A program made the position numbers and the translations under genes. 64,000 nucleotides of DNA, taken from contig JABTUN010000005.1 in NCBI GenBank assembly GCA_015075365.1, positions 124,001 to 188,000 of the forward strand, given 5' to 3'. Positions 1 to 9,155 of this stretch are shown here, one piece after another; position 1 is the first letter of the stretch, and each line of letters begins with the position of its first letter. This DNA is from Verrucomicrobiaceae bacterium (GTDB lineage Bacteria > Verrucomicrobiota > Verrucomicrobiia > Verrucomicrobiales > Verrucomicrobiaceae). The notes under the pieces were generated by a model. That model did no database searches. It was not told the DNA's origin and saw only the letters and a program-made list of their open reading frames with translations.

Positions 1-2
1 GG

Positions 3-974
3 TTTGCCGGCGAGGGGGAGGTTCTGGAGCGCTCGCTGGTGCGGAGCGTGGCCTCCGACCCGGCCAGCACGACACGGGACGGGATCACGGAGATCGGGCG
101 TGAGCATCAAATCTCCTTGAACAGCGTGGATGCCGGGGACGTGCGGCGCGTGCTGGCGGAATTCGCCATCAAACTCGGGCCGGTGATGTTCGACGCGGTC
201 GCGCCGCAGATTCTCCATTCCTTGACCACCGCCGCGAAGCACGACGGCGTCGTCGCCCTGGAGCTGACCGCCGGGCTGACGGAGAAGGGGACCGCCGCAC
301 TCCTGGATGAGTTGGGACGCCATCTGGATCTGGAGCCGAAGCAGGGCGAACTGATCCTCACCTCTCTGCTTCGCTCCCGATTCGACCAGTATCTGCGCGC
401 TCTCGGCGAGATCCGGTTGCTGGACCCGGAGACGACCGCGCTGGGGGAGTTTCAGCACCAGGGAAGATCCCTCAAGCATGTGCTGCTGGGCACGGGTGAC
501 CGGGAACAGGATTCCCTCCAAACTGCCGCGGCCTTTCTCACCTCCATGCTCCACGGTTGGGCGGAGGCATCCGAAGGCGTCCGGGAGGAGATGATGTGCG
601 AGTTCGCGGCGCTGCTGGAGGCCGATCCGGTGCTGAAACAGGTGGGCGTGGGCTTTCTGGCGTTCGTCGCCACAGGTGACGGCGAGGACGAAGGCCGCTC
701 AGACCTCTACCGCATCACCCTGCGAGACCGCACTCTCGAATCGGACAGCCAGATCGACCAGGGAGCGTATGATGTCGCGCTGCGCATCGACGATGCGTGG
801 CAGCTCTCGCAGCGCGGTCACACGACCGCGTTCGACATTTTCCTCAACTGGGCACCGCGCGCGCAGCCGGTTCGGGAGGACACCAGCCCGACGTTTGAGG
901 TCACACGCCCGGCGGGATCCGCGCCTGCCGCCGTGCCTGTGCCAGGTGCGATCCCGTTGCCGCCGCGGCCGTGA
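3..974 (+). CDS. Hypothetical protein, probably cut by the window edge
   Basis: The reading frame is open to the left edge of the window, so the true start probably lies outside; the first in-window start is a GTG at 39, giving 311 residues. The sequence is mostly helical and acidic in the middle and ends in a Pro/Ala-rich tail of about 30 residues. I see no signal peptide, metal-binding motif or known catalytic signature and do not recognise the family. It converges on the SGNH hydrolase gene with about 20 bases between the stops. Codon use and strand-specific GC pattern look like real coding sequence. Confidence 0.6.
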   Translation, partial: FAGEGEVLERSLVRSVASDPASTTRDGITEIGREHQISLNSVDAGDVRRVLAEFAIKLGPVMFDAVAPQILHSLTTAAKHDGVVALELTAGLTEKGTAALLDELGRHLDLEPKQGELILTSLLRSRFDQYLRALGEIRLLDPETTALGEFQHQGRSLKHVLLGTGDREQDSLQTAAAFLTSMLHGWAEASEGVREEMMCEFAALLEADPVLKQVGVGFLAFVATGDGEDEGRSDLYRITLRDRTLESDSQIDQGAYDVALRIDDAWQLSQRGHTTAFDIFLNWAPRAQPVREDTSPTFEVTRPAGSAPAAVPVPGAIPLPPRP

Positions 975-994
975 GGCGGCGAGCCAGCCCCCCA

Positions 995-1699
995 TCATTT
1001 CCGCGGCAGATGCTCGCGGATGGCGGCGGCGACTTTTTCGGCGAGGTAGCGGCTGCCTTCCGGTGAATAGTGGACGTTGGCCGGCAGTTGGGCGTCTGGT
1101 TTGGCCAGGGCGTGGGCGCGGAGGTCGTTGGTGGGGATGCCGGCGGCGGTCATGACGCGGGCGGCGGCCTCGTTGTATTTCACCTCGTCTCCTTGGACGC
1201 GTCCGTCGCTGCCGGCGGGCACAGGCGTGGTGTTGCACCAGATGAGTTTCGCGCCAGTGGCCTGCATGGTCTTCACCAGGCTGGCGAGGTTCTTTTCATA
1301 ATCGGCGGGAGCGACCTGCGGGTGGGAGCCAGGGGCCTTCGGGTCGGCGCGCTTGGAGGGATCATCCTGGATGTATTTGAGGTCGTGCAGGCCCCAGTTG
1401 AAATGGATCACATCCCACTTCGAGTCGCCCAGCCATGCCTGGATGTTCTTGAGTCCGTTGGTGGTGGGGCCGCCGTTGGCCGGGATGCGGTGAACATTGG
1501 CCTGGCCTTTGAGCATCTCGCGCACATCAAGAGTGTAGCCCATCGAGATGGAGTCGCCGATGAGCAGCACGCGCGGCAGGCCGGGCACGTCGGTGATCTT
1601 GACGAGGGAGGGGCTGGGCTTGCGTGCCTTTTTCGCCGGAGTCTTGGGGGCGTCGGCAAGACTGGCGGCGATGGGAAGGAAGAGGGCGAGGTGTCTCAT
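995..1699 (-). CDS. Exported SGNH/GDSL-family hydrolase
   Basis: A 234-residue esterase-like protein of the SGNH hydrolase superfamily, which usually acts on acyl or acetyl esters of carbohydrates or lipids. A short hydrophobic N-terminus (residues 2-16) looks like a signal peptide. Block I is GDSISMGY with the nucleophile Ser at about residue 50, NGG at about 75-77 fits the block with the oxyanion Gly, and the C-terminal HYSPEGSRYL supplies the catalytic His. The Asp normally three residues before this His is not evident (the sequence reads Ala-Asn-Val-His), so the triad should be checked. The gene is divergent from the large exported protein starting at 1797. The substrate is unknown. Confidence 0.8.
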   Translation of the reverse strand: MRHLALFLPIAASLADAPKTPAKKARKPSPSLVKITDVPGLPRVLLIGDSISMGYTLDVREMLKGQANVHRIPANGGPTTNGLKNIQAWLGDSKWDVIHFNWGLHDLKYIQDDPSKRADPKAPGSHPQVAPADYEKNLASLVKTMQATGAKLIWCNTTPVPAGSDGRVQGDEVKYNEAAARVMTAAGIPTNDLRAHALAKPDAQLPANVHYSPEGSRYLAEKVAAAIREHLPRK

Positions 1700-1796
1700 G
1701 CAGGTCGTCTCAACGGCGCGTGGGCACGGTCATTTCGTGGAAGATGCGCAAAGCACATGTTGACTGTTGGGAGCTGTTTCCGGTAGCCTGCGCTGC

Positions 1797-4700
1797 ATGA
1801 AGGGCGTTTTGCGCGTGATTTTCTGGTTCGCCGCCGCTGTGGCGCTCGCTGACGAGGCGGCATGGATGACGCGTCTCGATGAATGGGAGGCCTCCGGCCT
1901 CTCGCGCCGGCCGGAGGCGGCACGGCACGCGCTGGAGGAACTGCGGCTCGACGCGGAGCAGCGCGCGGTGTTTTACCAGCGGCTGAAATCGGAGGGAAAG
2001 CAGCTCACGACACGCCGTCTGCATTGTCTGGTGCTGGCGGAGCTGGCGCGGGCGCTGAAGCGGCCTGACGAGGAGATTTCGGCGGCGGATGACCTGCTCC
2101 TGACGGCCGCGCCGGATCTGCCGCAAGGCTGGCTGGGGCGTGCGGAGCACTATTTGTCGTCGAAGGACAAAAACGCCGCCGCGTGGGCTGCGGAGGCAGC
2201 CGCGCAGGCGCTGCGCCATGCACGGCTGGATTACGAAAACTGGCGCGCGGATCTGCGCGGCATCCGCGAGGTGGACTGGCTGGCCCATATGGCCAGGACC
2301 GGTCATCTGGCGGACTGGATGAAGGCGCTGGCCTCGGCGCTGAGCCATGCGCCACGTGGCGCGGCACGGCTGGATGCCCACACGCTGGTGCTTGCCACTT
2401 TGCGGCTGGAGGAGGCGCGCAAGCTGTCCGGACAGGCGCTTGCCTTGATTGAGACGCTGATCGAGCAACAGCCGCATCTGGTGCTGGGCGACGCGGCGAA
2501 CTTCGAGGTGCTGATGCGCGACTTTGAAGGCGCTGGGAATGAAACCTGCGCGCGCGGCGTGGCACGGATGCTGGTGATGGCGGAGGTGCCGCAGGAGATC
2601 GCGGCGGTGGACGCTGGCTGCGACAGCGCGGCGGAGTTTGAAGCGCGCTGGCTGGCGCAGGAACGCGGATTCTCCCTGGCAGAGGCCCGGGCGCTGCGCA
2701 ACGGCCACCATGAGCTGCTGGGCCTGTGGGAGCATACCACGCCGCGTTACCAGCCGGGGACGATGGCGCGCCAGATCCTGCGTGTGGCGATGCAGCAGGA
2801 CGAGAGCTTTGTGGCGCGCGGCATGGAGGCGGTACGACGGCAGCCGTGGAATGAAAATCTCGCCACGCATACCCTGCTGGCGGCCGCCTTGACGGGCAGC
2901 GAGGACGCGCGGCCGGAGGAACTGCTGGCGGGACTCGACGAGGTGGCGCGCGCGCGGGTGACGCTGCGTGTGGCAGCCTTTGCGCCCGGTGGCAGCCGCG
3001 CCGCCTCGCCCTGGCTGGAGGCGCTGGCCCGGCAGACGGTGAAGGGTGCGCGGGAGGGGCATCTGGAACCGCGCCAGTTTGAGAACCTTCTGAGCAGCCT
3101 GGAGGGCATGGCACAGGGCGGTGCGCCGGAGATGCTGGGGCGTGTGCTGGATGATGCGGCGCGTGTGACGCCGCGCCCGGATGACATCGGGCTGTGGAGG
3201 CGCTACGGGGCGCTCGTGGCGCGGCAGCAGGACGCCGGGCGCACTCTCCGGCTGGCGGAGGCATGGCGCGTGGCGTTGGGGCAGACCACGCAGCAAAAGA
3301 AGCATCTGCCGCCGATCACGCTCACCGCCATCGAGGCGGCCGGTCATGGCGGCGGCTTGCTGGCGGACCTGGCCTTTGAGCTGTGGCTGAAACATGAGGC
3401 GCAGATGAGCACGACAGCGCTGGCACCGCCAGGAGAGGCGGCGCGCGTCGGGGAGGCCCTGCTGGCCTGCGGGCGTGTGGAGCGCTTCAAGGACTTTGTG
3501 AAGGCGCTGCAGGAGATCCCGCAGCACCGCCGCAACTCCCTGTATGATGCCATGATCCGTGAACTGGCCGCGCTGGCCGCCTTGCTGGATGGGAAAAGTG
3601 GCAAGGCACCGGCGGTGGACATCTGGACCTGCCGAGGAGCGGAGCCAGACGCGGGCCCCAGCCTCCAGTGGCGCTGGGCGCTTCCTGAACTGGGCCTGGA
3701 TCCCTACCGCGGCTTCACCATGACCACCGGTGATCGTGACGGCCGCACGCCGGATGACAAACTGCGCAGCGCGCGCTGGTGGCGTGCGGGCATGCCGCTG
3801 GAGGCGCTGCACAAGCCGGGGCTCGACTGCACGGTGAGCTTGCTGGCAGGTGAGACGCCGCGGCAGATGCGGGAATTCCGGCTGGGCACGACGCCATGGC
3901 CGGAGGGCATGCCGGCGGCGGGGTGCCTGCGCACCGTGGTGCGCTCCCGCAGCCAGCCGGGCGTGCAGGCGACAGGCATGCTGCGGCCTTACTCCACCCA
4001 TCCCGCCGTGTTTTCCACCGGACGGGAGCCGCATGGGGTGCGCGCCGGGCAGATGGATGACATCGAACTGCCCGCGTGCCCGGATCTGGACGCAGTGGCG
4101 CAGCCTGCCTCCTGGCTGCCGGAGGAGCGGCTGCGTTGGGGGCGGTTGATCGCCCCACCAGTCAAGATCGAGGACGGCATGGAGTATTTGCTCTCGGAAT
4201 GGCAGGACCCGCGTGCCGCGGTGCTGCGCCTGATCCTGCTTGATGCCCAGCAGCGCCCGCTGGGTCCCGTGCCGGTTGTCAGCGGCGGCTGGCAGGAGGG
4301 AAAGCCTACGCCGCTGAGCATGCCGCTAAATGTGGCTCATGGCATGCGCATCCAGAGATTCCGCCCCAACGACTGGGAAGGGGATGGCGACGTCGTTTTT
4401 CAAGCCGATGGCCGTGCTGCGGCGATGAAGCCGGCGTTCATGGCCTTTGTCACGCGAGAACCGGACCCGCGCGTCCTGCCGCTCATCCAGCTGCGGCCGT
4501 TTCGATCCGAGGAGGAGCAGCGGAAGTTCGCCGACGACCTGGATTCCGCCGCGCCGCAGCTTCCGGAACTGAATGACGAGCATCTGGGCGATCTCGGCTT
4601 CGCGGTGCACGCCTGGCATGTGACCTTTGCCTCGGATCGCGGCATCATCACCGGCAAGGGCATGCTGGCGGGCTTTGACGTGACGAAAATTCCGTGGAAG

Positions 4701-5414
4701 CCGCTCGTGCGCGCCGAATCACCGCTGATCGAGGGCAATGAGTGGCCGATGATCTTCATGCAGGAGCGCGCCAACATCATCGAACCCTCGTGGAACGGAA
4801 CGCGGCAGCTCGGGCTGCGTTTTCTGCCCTTTGATGCGCGCGGGGAGCGCTACGCGGCCTGCCGGCGTGTCGATCTGCCCATGCCCACCTACACACGCGG
4901 CGAGATTTCCGAGTGGCTTGACGGCGCGGTGCTCATGGTGGCCTCCCAGCCGGGTCCCTCACCGGAGCCTGTCTGCGCGTGGGTGGAGCCGGACGGGCAA
5001 ACGCATGTCGTTTCCATGCCGCGCCCGCCTCTGGAGGGCACGCCAGGACTGGAGGTGGCCTGGTGGGGGCCGGGTGGCACCCGTTTCACGCTGCACGAGG
5101 CCGGCATGCTTTTTCACATGGAGCACGATCGTGGGTTGCGGCTGCTGAAGATGGAGCCGGGATCGCCGGATGACATTCCGGAGGGCTGCTCCCCCGGCCG
5201 CTCGAAGCGGAAACGCTCCTACCGCCTGGAAAGGCCGGATGTGCTGGCCCAACTGGATAAAAAGACCAGCGCCGTCCTGCGCCGCTTTCACCTGCCAAAG
5301 CCCTGTGAGGGAACGCCCATGGCATTCGACAGCCAGGGCTGGGTGGTGCTCTTCACCACAGATCACGAGATCATCCGCGTGAATCCGCCGCCGCTGGAGC
5401 GGGCCGCGGAGTGA
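1797..5414 (+). CDS. Large exported protein with TPR-like helical N-terminal half, function unknown
   Basis: A 1205-residue protein. The ATG at 1797 is preferred to an upstream TTG at 1767 because it begins directly with a signal peptide (MKGVLRVIFWFAAAVALADE). Residues from about 20 to 600 are Ala/Leu/Arg-rich paired helices of about 34-residue spacing, like degenerate tetratricopeptide repeats. Residues from about 600 on are richer in Trp, Pro, Gly and short strands, suggesting beta domains. I found no catalytic motif. It is followed after 66 bases by the DUF1080 gene on the same strand. Exported TPR/beta proteins of this size are common but poorly characterised in Verrucomicrobiota. Confidence 0.75.
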   Translation: MKGVLRVIFWFAAAVALADEAAWMTRLDEWEASGLSRRPEAARHALEELRLDAEQRAVFYQRLKSEGKQLTTRRLHCLVLAELARALKRPDEEISAADDLLLTAAPDLPQGWLGRAEHYLSSKDKNAAAWAAEAAAQALRHARLDYENWRADLRGIREVDWLAHMARTGHLADWMKALASALSHAPRGAARLDAHTLVLATLRLEEARKLSGQALALIETLIEQQPHLVLGDAANFEVLMRDFEGAGNETCARGVARMLVMAEVPQEIAAVDAGCDSAAEFEARWLAQERGFSLAEARALRNGHHELLGLWEHTTPRYQPGTMARQILRVAMQQDESFVARGMEAVRRQPWNENLATHTLLAAALTGSEDARPEELLAGLDEVARARVTLRVAAFAPGGSRAASPWLEALARQTVKGAREGHLEPRQFENLLSSLEGMAQGGAPEMLGRVLDDAARVTPRPDDIGLWRRYGALVARQQDAGRTLRLAEAWRVALGQTTQQKKHLPPITLTAIEAAGHGGGLLADLAFELWLKHEAQMSTTALAPPGEAARVGEALLACGRVERFKDFVKALQEIPQHRRNSLYDAMIRELAALAALLDGKSGKAPAVDIWTCRGAEPDAGPSLQWRWALPELGLDPYRGFTMTTGDRDGRTPDDKLRSARWWRAGMPLEALHKPGLDCTVSLLAGETPRQMREFRLGTTPWPEGMPAAGCLRTVVRSRSQPGVQATGMLRPYSTHPAVFSTGREPHGVRAGQMDDIELPACPDLDAVAQPASWLPEERLRWGRLIAPPVKIEDGMEYLLSEWQDPRAAVLRLILLDAQQRPLGPVPVVSGGWQEGKPTPLSMPLNVAHGMRIQRFRPNDWEGDGDVVFQADGRAAAMKPAFMAFVTREPDPRVLPLIQLRPFRSEEEQRKFADDLDSAAPQLPELNDEHLGDLGFAVHAWHVTFASDRGIITGKGMLAGFDVTKIPWKPLVRAESPLIEGNEWPMIFMQERANIIEPSWNGTRQLGLRFLPFDARGERYAACRRVDLPMPTYTRGEISEWLDGAVLMVASQPGPSPEPVCAWVEPDGQTHVVSMPRPPLEGTPGLEVAWWGPGGTRFTLHEAGMLFHMEHDRGLRLLKMEPGSPDDIPEGCSPGRSKRKRSYRLERPDVLAQLDKKTSAVLRRFHLPKPCEGTPMAFDSQGWVVLFTTDHEIIRVNPPPLERAAE

Positions 5415-5480
5415 GCAGGGAGTTCAGTTGCCGAATCCCGCGGGCTGCTGCAATACTCCTGTCTCCAACCTGCTCCTCTC

Positions 5481-6116
5481 ATGCGCACGCTCCTCGCCTC
5501 CATCCTCCTTGTTTCCTTTGTCTCCGCTGCTGAACCCGTGCAGCTCACCCTGGCGGATTTCACCGACACCAAAGAGGCCGCCCCATCCGGTGGTTGGAAG
5601 TCGGAGGCGGACGGCAGCATCCATCTGGCCGGCAAGGGAGGCGGCAATCTGATTTCGAAAAACGAATACACGAACTTCGAGCTCGAATGGGAATGGAAGC
5701 TCAACCCCAAGGGCAACAACGGCATCAAGTACTGGGTCACCAAGATCGGCGGCAAAGAATGGCTGGGCATCGAGTATCAAATGATTGATGACAGCGGCCA
5801 TCCGGATGGCCTGCGCGGCGGCTCGCATACCACGGCGTCGATTTATGACATCAAGGCCCCGGTCAAGGACAAGGTGGTCAAACCGGCGGGCGAGTGGAAC
5901 ACGAGCAAGATCATTGTCCAGGACGGCAAGATCCAACACTGGCTCAACGGCGCGCTGGCCTGCGAGGCAGACACCACCACGCCCGAGTGGAAGGAGATGA
6001 TCGGCAGGAGCAAGTTCAAAACCAAGGAGGGCTTTGCCCCAGGCAAAGGCAAAATCATGCTCACGGAGCACGGCGATGAGACCTGGTTCCGCAACATCCG
6101 CATCACGGCGAAATAA
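5481..6116 (+). CDS. DUF1080 (3-keto-disaccharide hydrolase-like) exported protein
   Basis: A 211-residue secreted protein with a signal peptide at residues 1-16 (MRTLLASILLVSFVSA). The rest is one DUF1080 concanavalin-like jelly-roll domain; the typical landmarks are present: NFELEWEWKL, NNGIKYWV, GIEYQMIDD near the middle, and a C-terminal stretch ending in WFRNIRI. DUF1080 proteins are abundant in Verrucomicrobiota and Planctomycetota, and some characterised members hydrolyse 3-keto-glycosides during sugar breakdown. A sugar role is therefore likely, but the substrate cannot be read from the sequence. It is convergent with the SIS-domain gene, with an 18-base gap. Confidence 0.9.
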   Translation: MRTLLASILLVSFVSAAEPVQLTLADFTDTKEAAPSGGWKSEADGSIHLAGKGGGNLISKNEYTNFELEWEWKLNPKGNNGIKYWVTKIGGKEWLGIEYQMIDDSGHPDGLRGGSHTTASIYDIKAPVKDKVVKPAGEWNTSKIIVQDGKIQHWLNGALACEADTTTPEWKEMIGRSKFKTKEGFAPGKGKIMLTEHGDETWFRNIRITAK

Positions 6117-6134
6117 GCCGGACACCGCCTGTTA

Positions 6135-7673
6135 TCAGCGCGTGTCCTCCAGCGGGATGCCCAGTGCCGCCAGCGTCTTGAGCACAATGGGCTCTCCCAC
6201 CTGCATGCGTTCACGCTCAGTGAAAAGCGCGCGGACGACGGTTTCGTAGGGAGGCGGTGTCCCGGAGCGTTTTTGCGCCAGCAGCCGCACGTAGCGCACC
6301 GCGCGGTCGATGAGCTTGTTGTTGCTGGGCTTCACATAGGTCATGAGGTTGTCCAGGTAGCGGCCCAGGCGGCCCATGACGAGGGTGGAGTGGATGTTGA
6401 GCCACATTTTCAGCATGAGATGGGTTTGGAACAAAGATGCCTGGAATTCCGCCACATGCCGGGCCTGTCCCAGGCTCCACTCGACGCGGCCCGCGCCTCC
6501 GCCGATACCAAAGACATCCTCCTTCGCGCCGCCGAGGCGCCGTTGCCGTCGGGCAATGACCCCGGCGGACAAATCATAACCGTGCAGCACCGCCGCGCCG
6601 GCCAGATGGCTCACCGCCGCCCATTCGAGCGTGCGAGGCTCCCGGCCCAGCAGGCTGCGCCACGCTGCCAGGGCCTCGTGCTGGTCCGGCACAAAGAAAT
6701 GGCACCACGACAGCGGCGCGGCGGGATCGTTCTGATTTTCAAACGGCGCCAGGCTGAAAGTCGGCGCACGCTCCGTCGTGTCCGTGACAACGGTGATCCC
6801 AAACGGCGCGCTGTGATACAACACGTGCCCGCCGCGCGCATACACCGCCGATTCAGCCTCGATGAAAGGTCGTAGGAACAGCCCGTCGTGCGTTTCCACG
6901 AGCGCTCGCAGCCTGCCGGTCTCTCCGGCTGCCTTGGCAGGATCCTGCGCATGCAGCAGCGCGAATCCGATGGCCGCCTCCAGCACCGTGCTGGCCTGCA
7001 TGCGCGTGCTGCCGCTGATCGCCATGGGTCCGACCGCAAGGTTCAGCTTCATGATGCGCGGGTTCTCGATCACGCGCCGAGAGCGCTCCGCCGCGCGGCA
7101 GAGAACGTCGTCCGGATTGCAGTAGAGGAACCACGGCGGGTTGCGGGACATCTCCGCGGCGCGTTCCGTGGCGCCAATGACCCACGGCGTCTCGCCGCCC
7201 TCGGTGGGGCTGATGAGCAGGTCCCCATCCTCAAATCCAAGCTCCTCCAACTGCCGCGCGCCATATTCAGGATGATCCTCGAAGGTTTCGATGGCCTTGA
7301 TCAGCGCCAGGTCGCCGCCGGCCATGAAGGCGCGCACGCGGTCCTCTCCCGGCCATGGCAGCACGCCCTGGCGGCAAAAAATCTCCAGGCTCAGCGCCAG
7401 ACGGCCCGTGGCCCCGCATCCGCACAAATACACACGCCGGCCGGCCGCGAAGGTGCGTCGGATGGCCTCCGCCAGGGCGGAGATGCCCGCGCCGGCCGCC
7501 TCCATCCGCCGCAGCGCCTGGAGATCGACCTGGCGCATCAGTTGCAGGGCCTGAGGCAGATTCTCATTCGCCAGATGGGAGAGATCCATCGTCAGTGGAT
7601 GCTGCGCCTCCGTCTCCAGGCCGCCGAGCTGGAAATCACCTGCAATTCTCAAAAAATCATCTGCCGGGCTCAT
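6135..7673 (-). CDS. SIS-domain protein of the MurQ/glucokinase-regulatory-protein group
   Basis: A 512-residue protein with two sugar-isomerase (SIS) folds in tandem. The first SIS phosphosugar loop reads CGCGATGRLALSLE (about residues 80-93), where MurQ usually has GAGTSGRL; later come AGGDLALIKAIETFED, a loop PTEGGETPWVIGA and SGSTRMQASTVLE, all recognisable counterparts of MurQ/GKRP segments. Bacterial MurQ is only about 300 residues; the 500-residue length fits the longer GKRP-like two-SIS group. Several loop residues differ from true N-acetylmuramate 6-phosphate etherases, so a regulatory or different sugar-phosphate role is possible. The start at 7673 is chosen as the ATG just before the conserved region; GTG 7700 and ATG 7679 are alternatives. 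Confidence 0.75.
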   Translation of the reverse strand: MSPADDFLRIAGDFQLGGLETEAQHPLTMDLSHLANENLPQALQLMRQVDLQALRRMEAAGAGISALAEAIRRTFAAGRRVYLCGCGATGRLALSLEIFCRQGVLPWPGEDRVRAFMAGGDLALIKAIETFEDHPEYGARQLEELGFEDGDLLISPTEGGETPWVIGATERAAEMSRNPPWFLYCNPDDVLCRAAERSRRVIENPRIMKLNLAVGPMAISGSTRMQASTVLEAAIGFALLHAQDPAKAAGETGRLRALVETHDGLFLRPFIEAESAVYARGGHVLYHSAPFGITVVTDTTERAPTFSLAPFENQNDPAAPLSWCHFFVPDQHEALAAWRSLLGREPRTLEWAAVSHLAGAAVLHGYDLSAGVIARRQRRLGGAKEDVFGIGGGAGRVEWSLGQARHVAEFQASLFQTHLMLKMWLNIHSTLVMGRLGRYLDNLMTYVKPSNNKLIDRAVRYVRLLAQKRSGTPPPYETVVRALFTERERMQVGEPIVLKTLAALGIPLEDTR

Positions 7674-7738
7674 GATCATGAAAAGGACAGCGGAACACAC
7701 TCCATGTCTCCATTTTTCTCCACGTGAATCTCGTCGGG

Positions 7739-8797
7739 CTAAAAAAGCTCAAGCTGCCCGCCCGGATCACGCGGGCGGCGGAAGTGGGCCGTCGTGGGAT
7801 CAGGCCGCCGATGCAGCATGCCTGCGCGGCGCAGGCTGGTCTTGAACAGCGCGGCGATCTGCTGGCTCCAGATGCCCTCGCCTTTCAAACGCGTGCCAAA
7901 ATCCCCGTGGGACAAGGTTTTGCCCTGCGTCTCGATGATGCGGCCCAGGATCTTGTCCTTCATGCCAGGAAAATGCTCATCGAGCCACACGGCGAAGATG
8001 TCCTTCACGGCAAATGGCAGCCGCACCACGGTGTAGCCGGCGAACTGGGCGCCTGCGTCCCGCGCCGCCTCGATGATCCTGGGAATTTCGCTGTCATTCA
8101 GGCCGGGGATGATGGGCGCGGTGCTCACACCGACCGGAATGCCCGCCGCGCTCAGCGTGCGGATGGCATCCAGCCGCATCGCCGGGCTGGAGGCGCGCGG
8201 CTCGAGCTTGCGAGCGAGATCGGAATCGAGCGTGGTGATGGAGATGTAGGCGGCGGTGGCGTTGTGACGGGCCAGTTCGCCCAGCAGGTCGGCATCGCGT
8301 GTGATGAGATGATTCTTCGTGATGAGCACGACGGGATGCCGCGCCTCCGCCAGCACCTCCAGGCAGCCGCGTGTGATGCGCAGACGCTTTTCCGCCGGCT
8401 GATATGGATCAGTGACGCCGCTGAGTGAGAGCGTGACCGGTTTGTAGGACGGCTTCAGCAATTCCGCGCGGAGCAGGGCAGGGGCGTCCTCTTTGACCAT
8501 GATGCGGCTTTCAAAGTCGATGCCGGAGGAAAAGCCCAGCCACTCATGTGTGGGTCGCGCGTAGCAGTAGGCGCAGCCATGCTCGCAGCCGCGGTAAGGG
8601 TTCAAACTCGCCTCGAAAGGCAGATCCGGGCTTTGGTGGCGCGAAATGATGCTGCTGGAGTGATCACGAAAAAACTTCGTCGGCACGCGCTCCGGCGCCT
8701 CACCCGGATCATACTCGACATGCATCTGCGCGAAGCGCTGGTCGGGATTCACCGCCGCGCCACGTCCGCGCGGGGCTGTGGGGTTTGCTTCAGGCAT
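7739..8797 (-). CDS. PA0069-family radical SAM protein
   Basis: A 352-residue radical S-adenosylmethionine protein. The 4Fe-4S cluster motif is CEHGCAYC (Cys-X3-Cys-X2-Cys) after the typical NPYRGCEHGC lead-in at about residue 68, and the flanking signature THEWLGFSSGIDFES matches the PA0069 family. SLSGVTDPYQPAEK and the LITKNHLITRD strand are also family landmarks. These proteins are related to spore photoproduct lyase in fold, but their reaction is not established. The C-terminal third (from about residue 270) carries the family's extra helical part and ends in GQLELF. The next gene upstream on the other strand begins 68 bases away. Confidence 0.9.
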   Translation of the reverse strand: MPEANPTAPRGRGAAVNPDQRFAQMHVEYDPGEAPERVPTKFFRDHSSSIISRHQSPDLPFEASLNPYRGCEHGCAYCYARPTHEWLGFSSGIDFESRIMVKEDAPALLRAELLKPSYKPVTLSLSGVTDPYQPAEKRLRITRGCLEVLAEARHPVVLITKNHLITRDADLLGELARHNATAAYISITTLDSDLARKLEPRASSPAMRLDAIRTLSAAGIPVGVSTAPIIPGLNDSEIPRIIEAARDAGAQFAGYTVVRLPFAVKDIFAVWLDEHFPGMKDKILGRIIETQGKTLSHGDFGTRLKGEGIWSQQIAALFKTSLRRAGMLHRRPDPTTAHFRRPRDPGGQLELF

Positions 8798-8864
8798 GGG
8801 CGCAGCATGAGCAGGATGAAGGCGGTTGCCAGCAAAGCATCAGGGATGTAAAACGCGCCGTCTC

Positions 8865-9143
8865 ATGACACCTGCCGAACTCATCGCTCTCAAAGATCCG
8901 TCGAAGCTCTCACCCGAGGCGCAGGCCTTGTGGCAGATCAAAAACGGTGACTGGGACTCCGCGCACAATATCGCGCAGGACATTCACACAAAGATGGGCT
9001 CGTGGATTCACGCGCTGCTGCATGTGATCGAGGGGGATCAATGGAACGCCGACTACTGGTTCTCCAAGGCCGGAAAGCCCTCGCATGGACCGAAAGAGAT
9101 CGACAAACTTTGGGATGAGATCGCCGCAGTTGTGCTATCTTGA
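8865..9143 (+). CDS. Small conserved protein with HNIAQD / EGDQWNADYW motifs
   Basis: A 92-residue soluble protein. The ATG at 8865 is favoured because the sequence from MTPAELIAL on looks conserved while the 13 residues upstream do not. The motif set HNIAQD, WIHALLHVIEGDQWNADYWFSKAGK is familiar from a widespread family of uncharacterised small proteins in which the central His and the E-G-D/N-A-x-Y-W string are constant. It ends 12 bases before the N-acetylglutamate synthase start and on the same strand, so the two are probably cotranscribed. No function can be assigned. Confidence 0.8.
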   Translation: MTPAELIALKDPSKLSPEAQALWQIKNGDWDSAHNIAQDIHTKMGSWIHALLHVIEGDQWNADYWFSKAGKPSHGPKEIDKLWDEIAAVVLS

Positions 9144-9155
9144 GGCTTTCCTGCC

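Noticed and set aside
1710..4034. 774-residue open frame on the minus strand
   Set aside because: Antisense to the large exported protein at 1797-5414, which has a signal peptide and normal composition; the minus frame is His/Arg/Gln-rich and without motifs.
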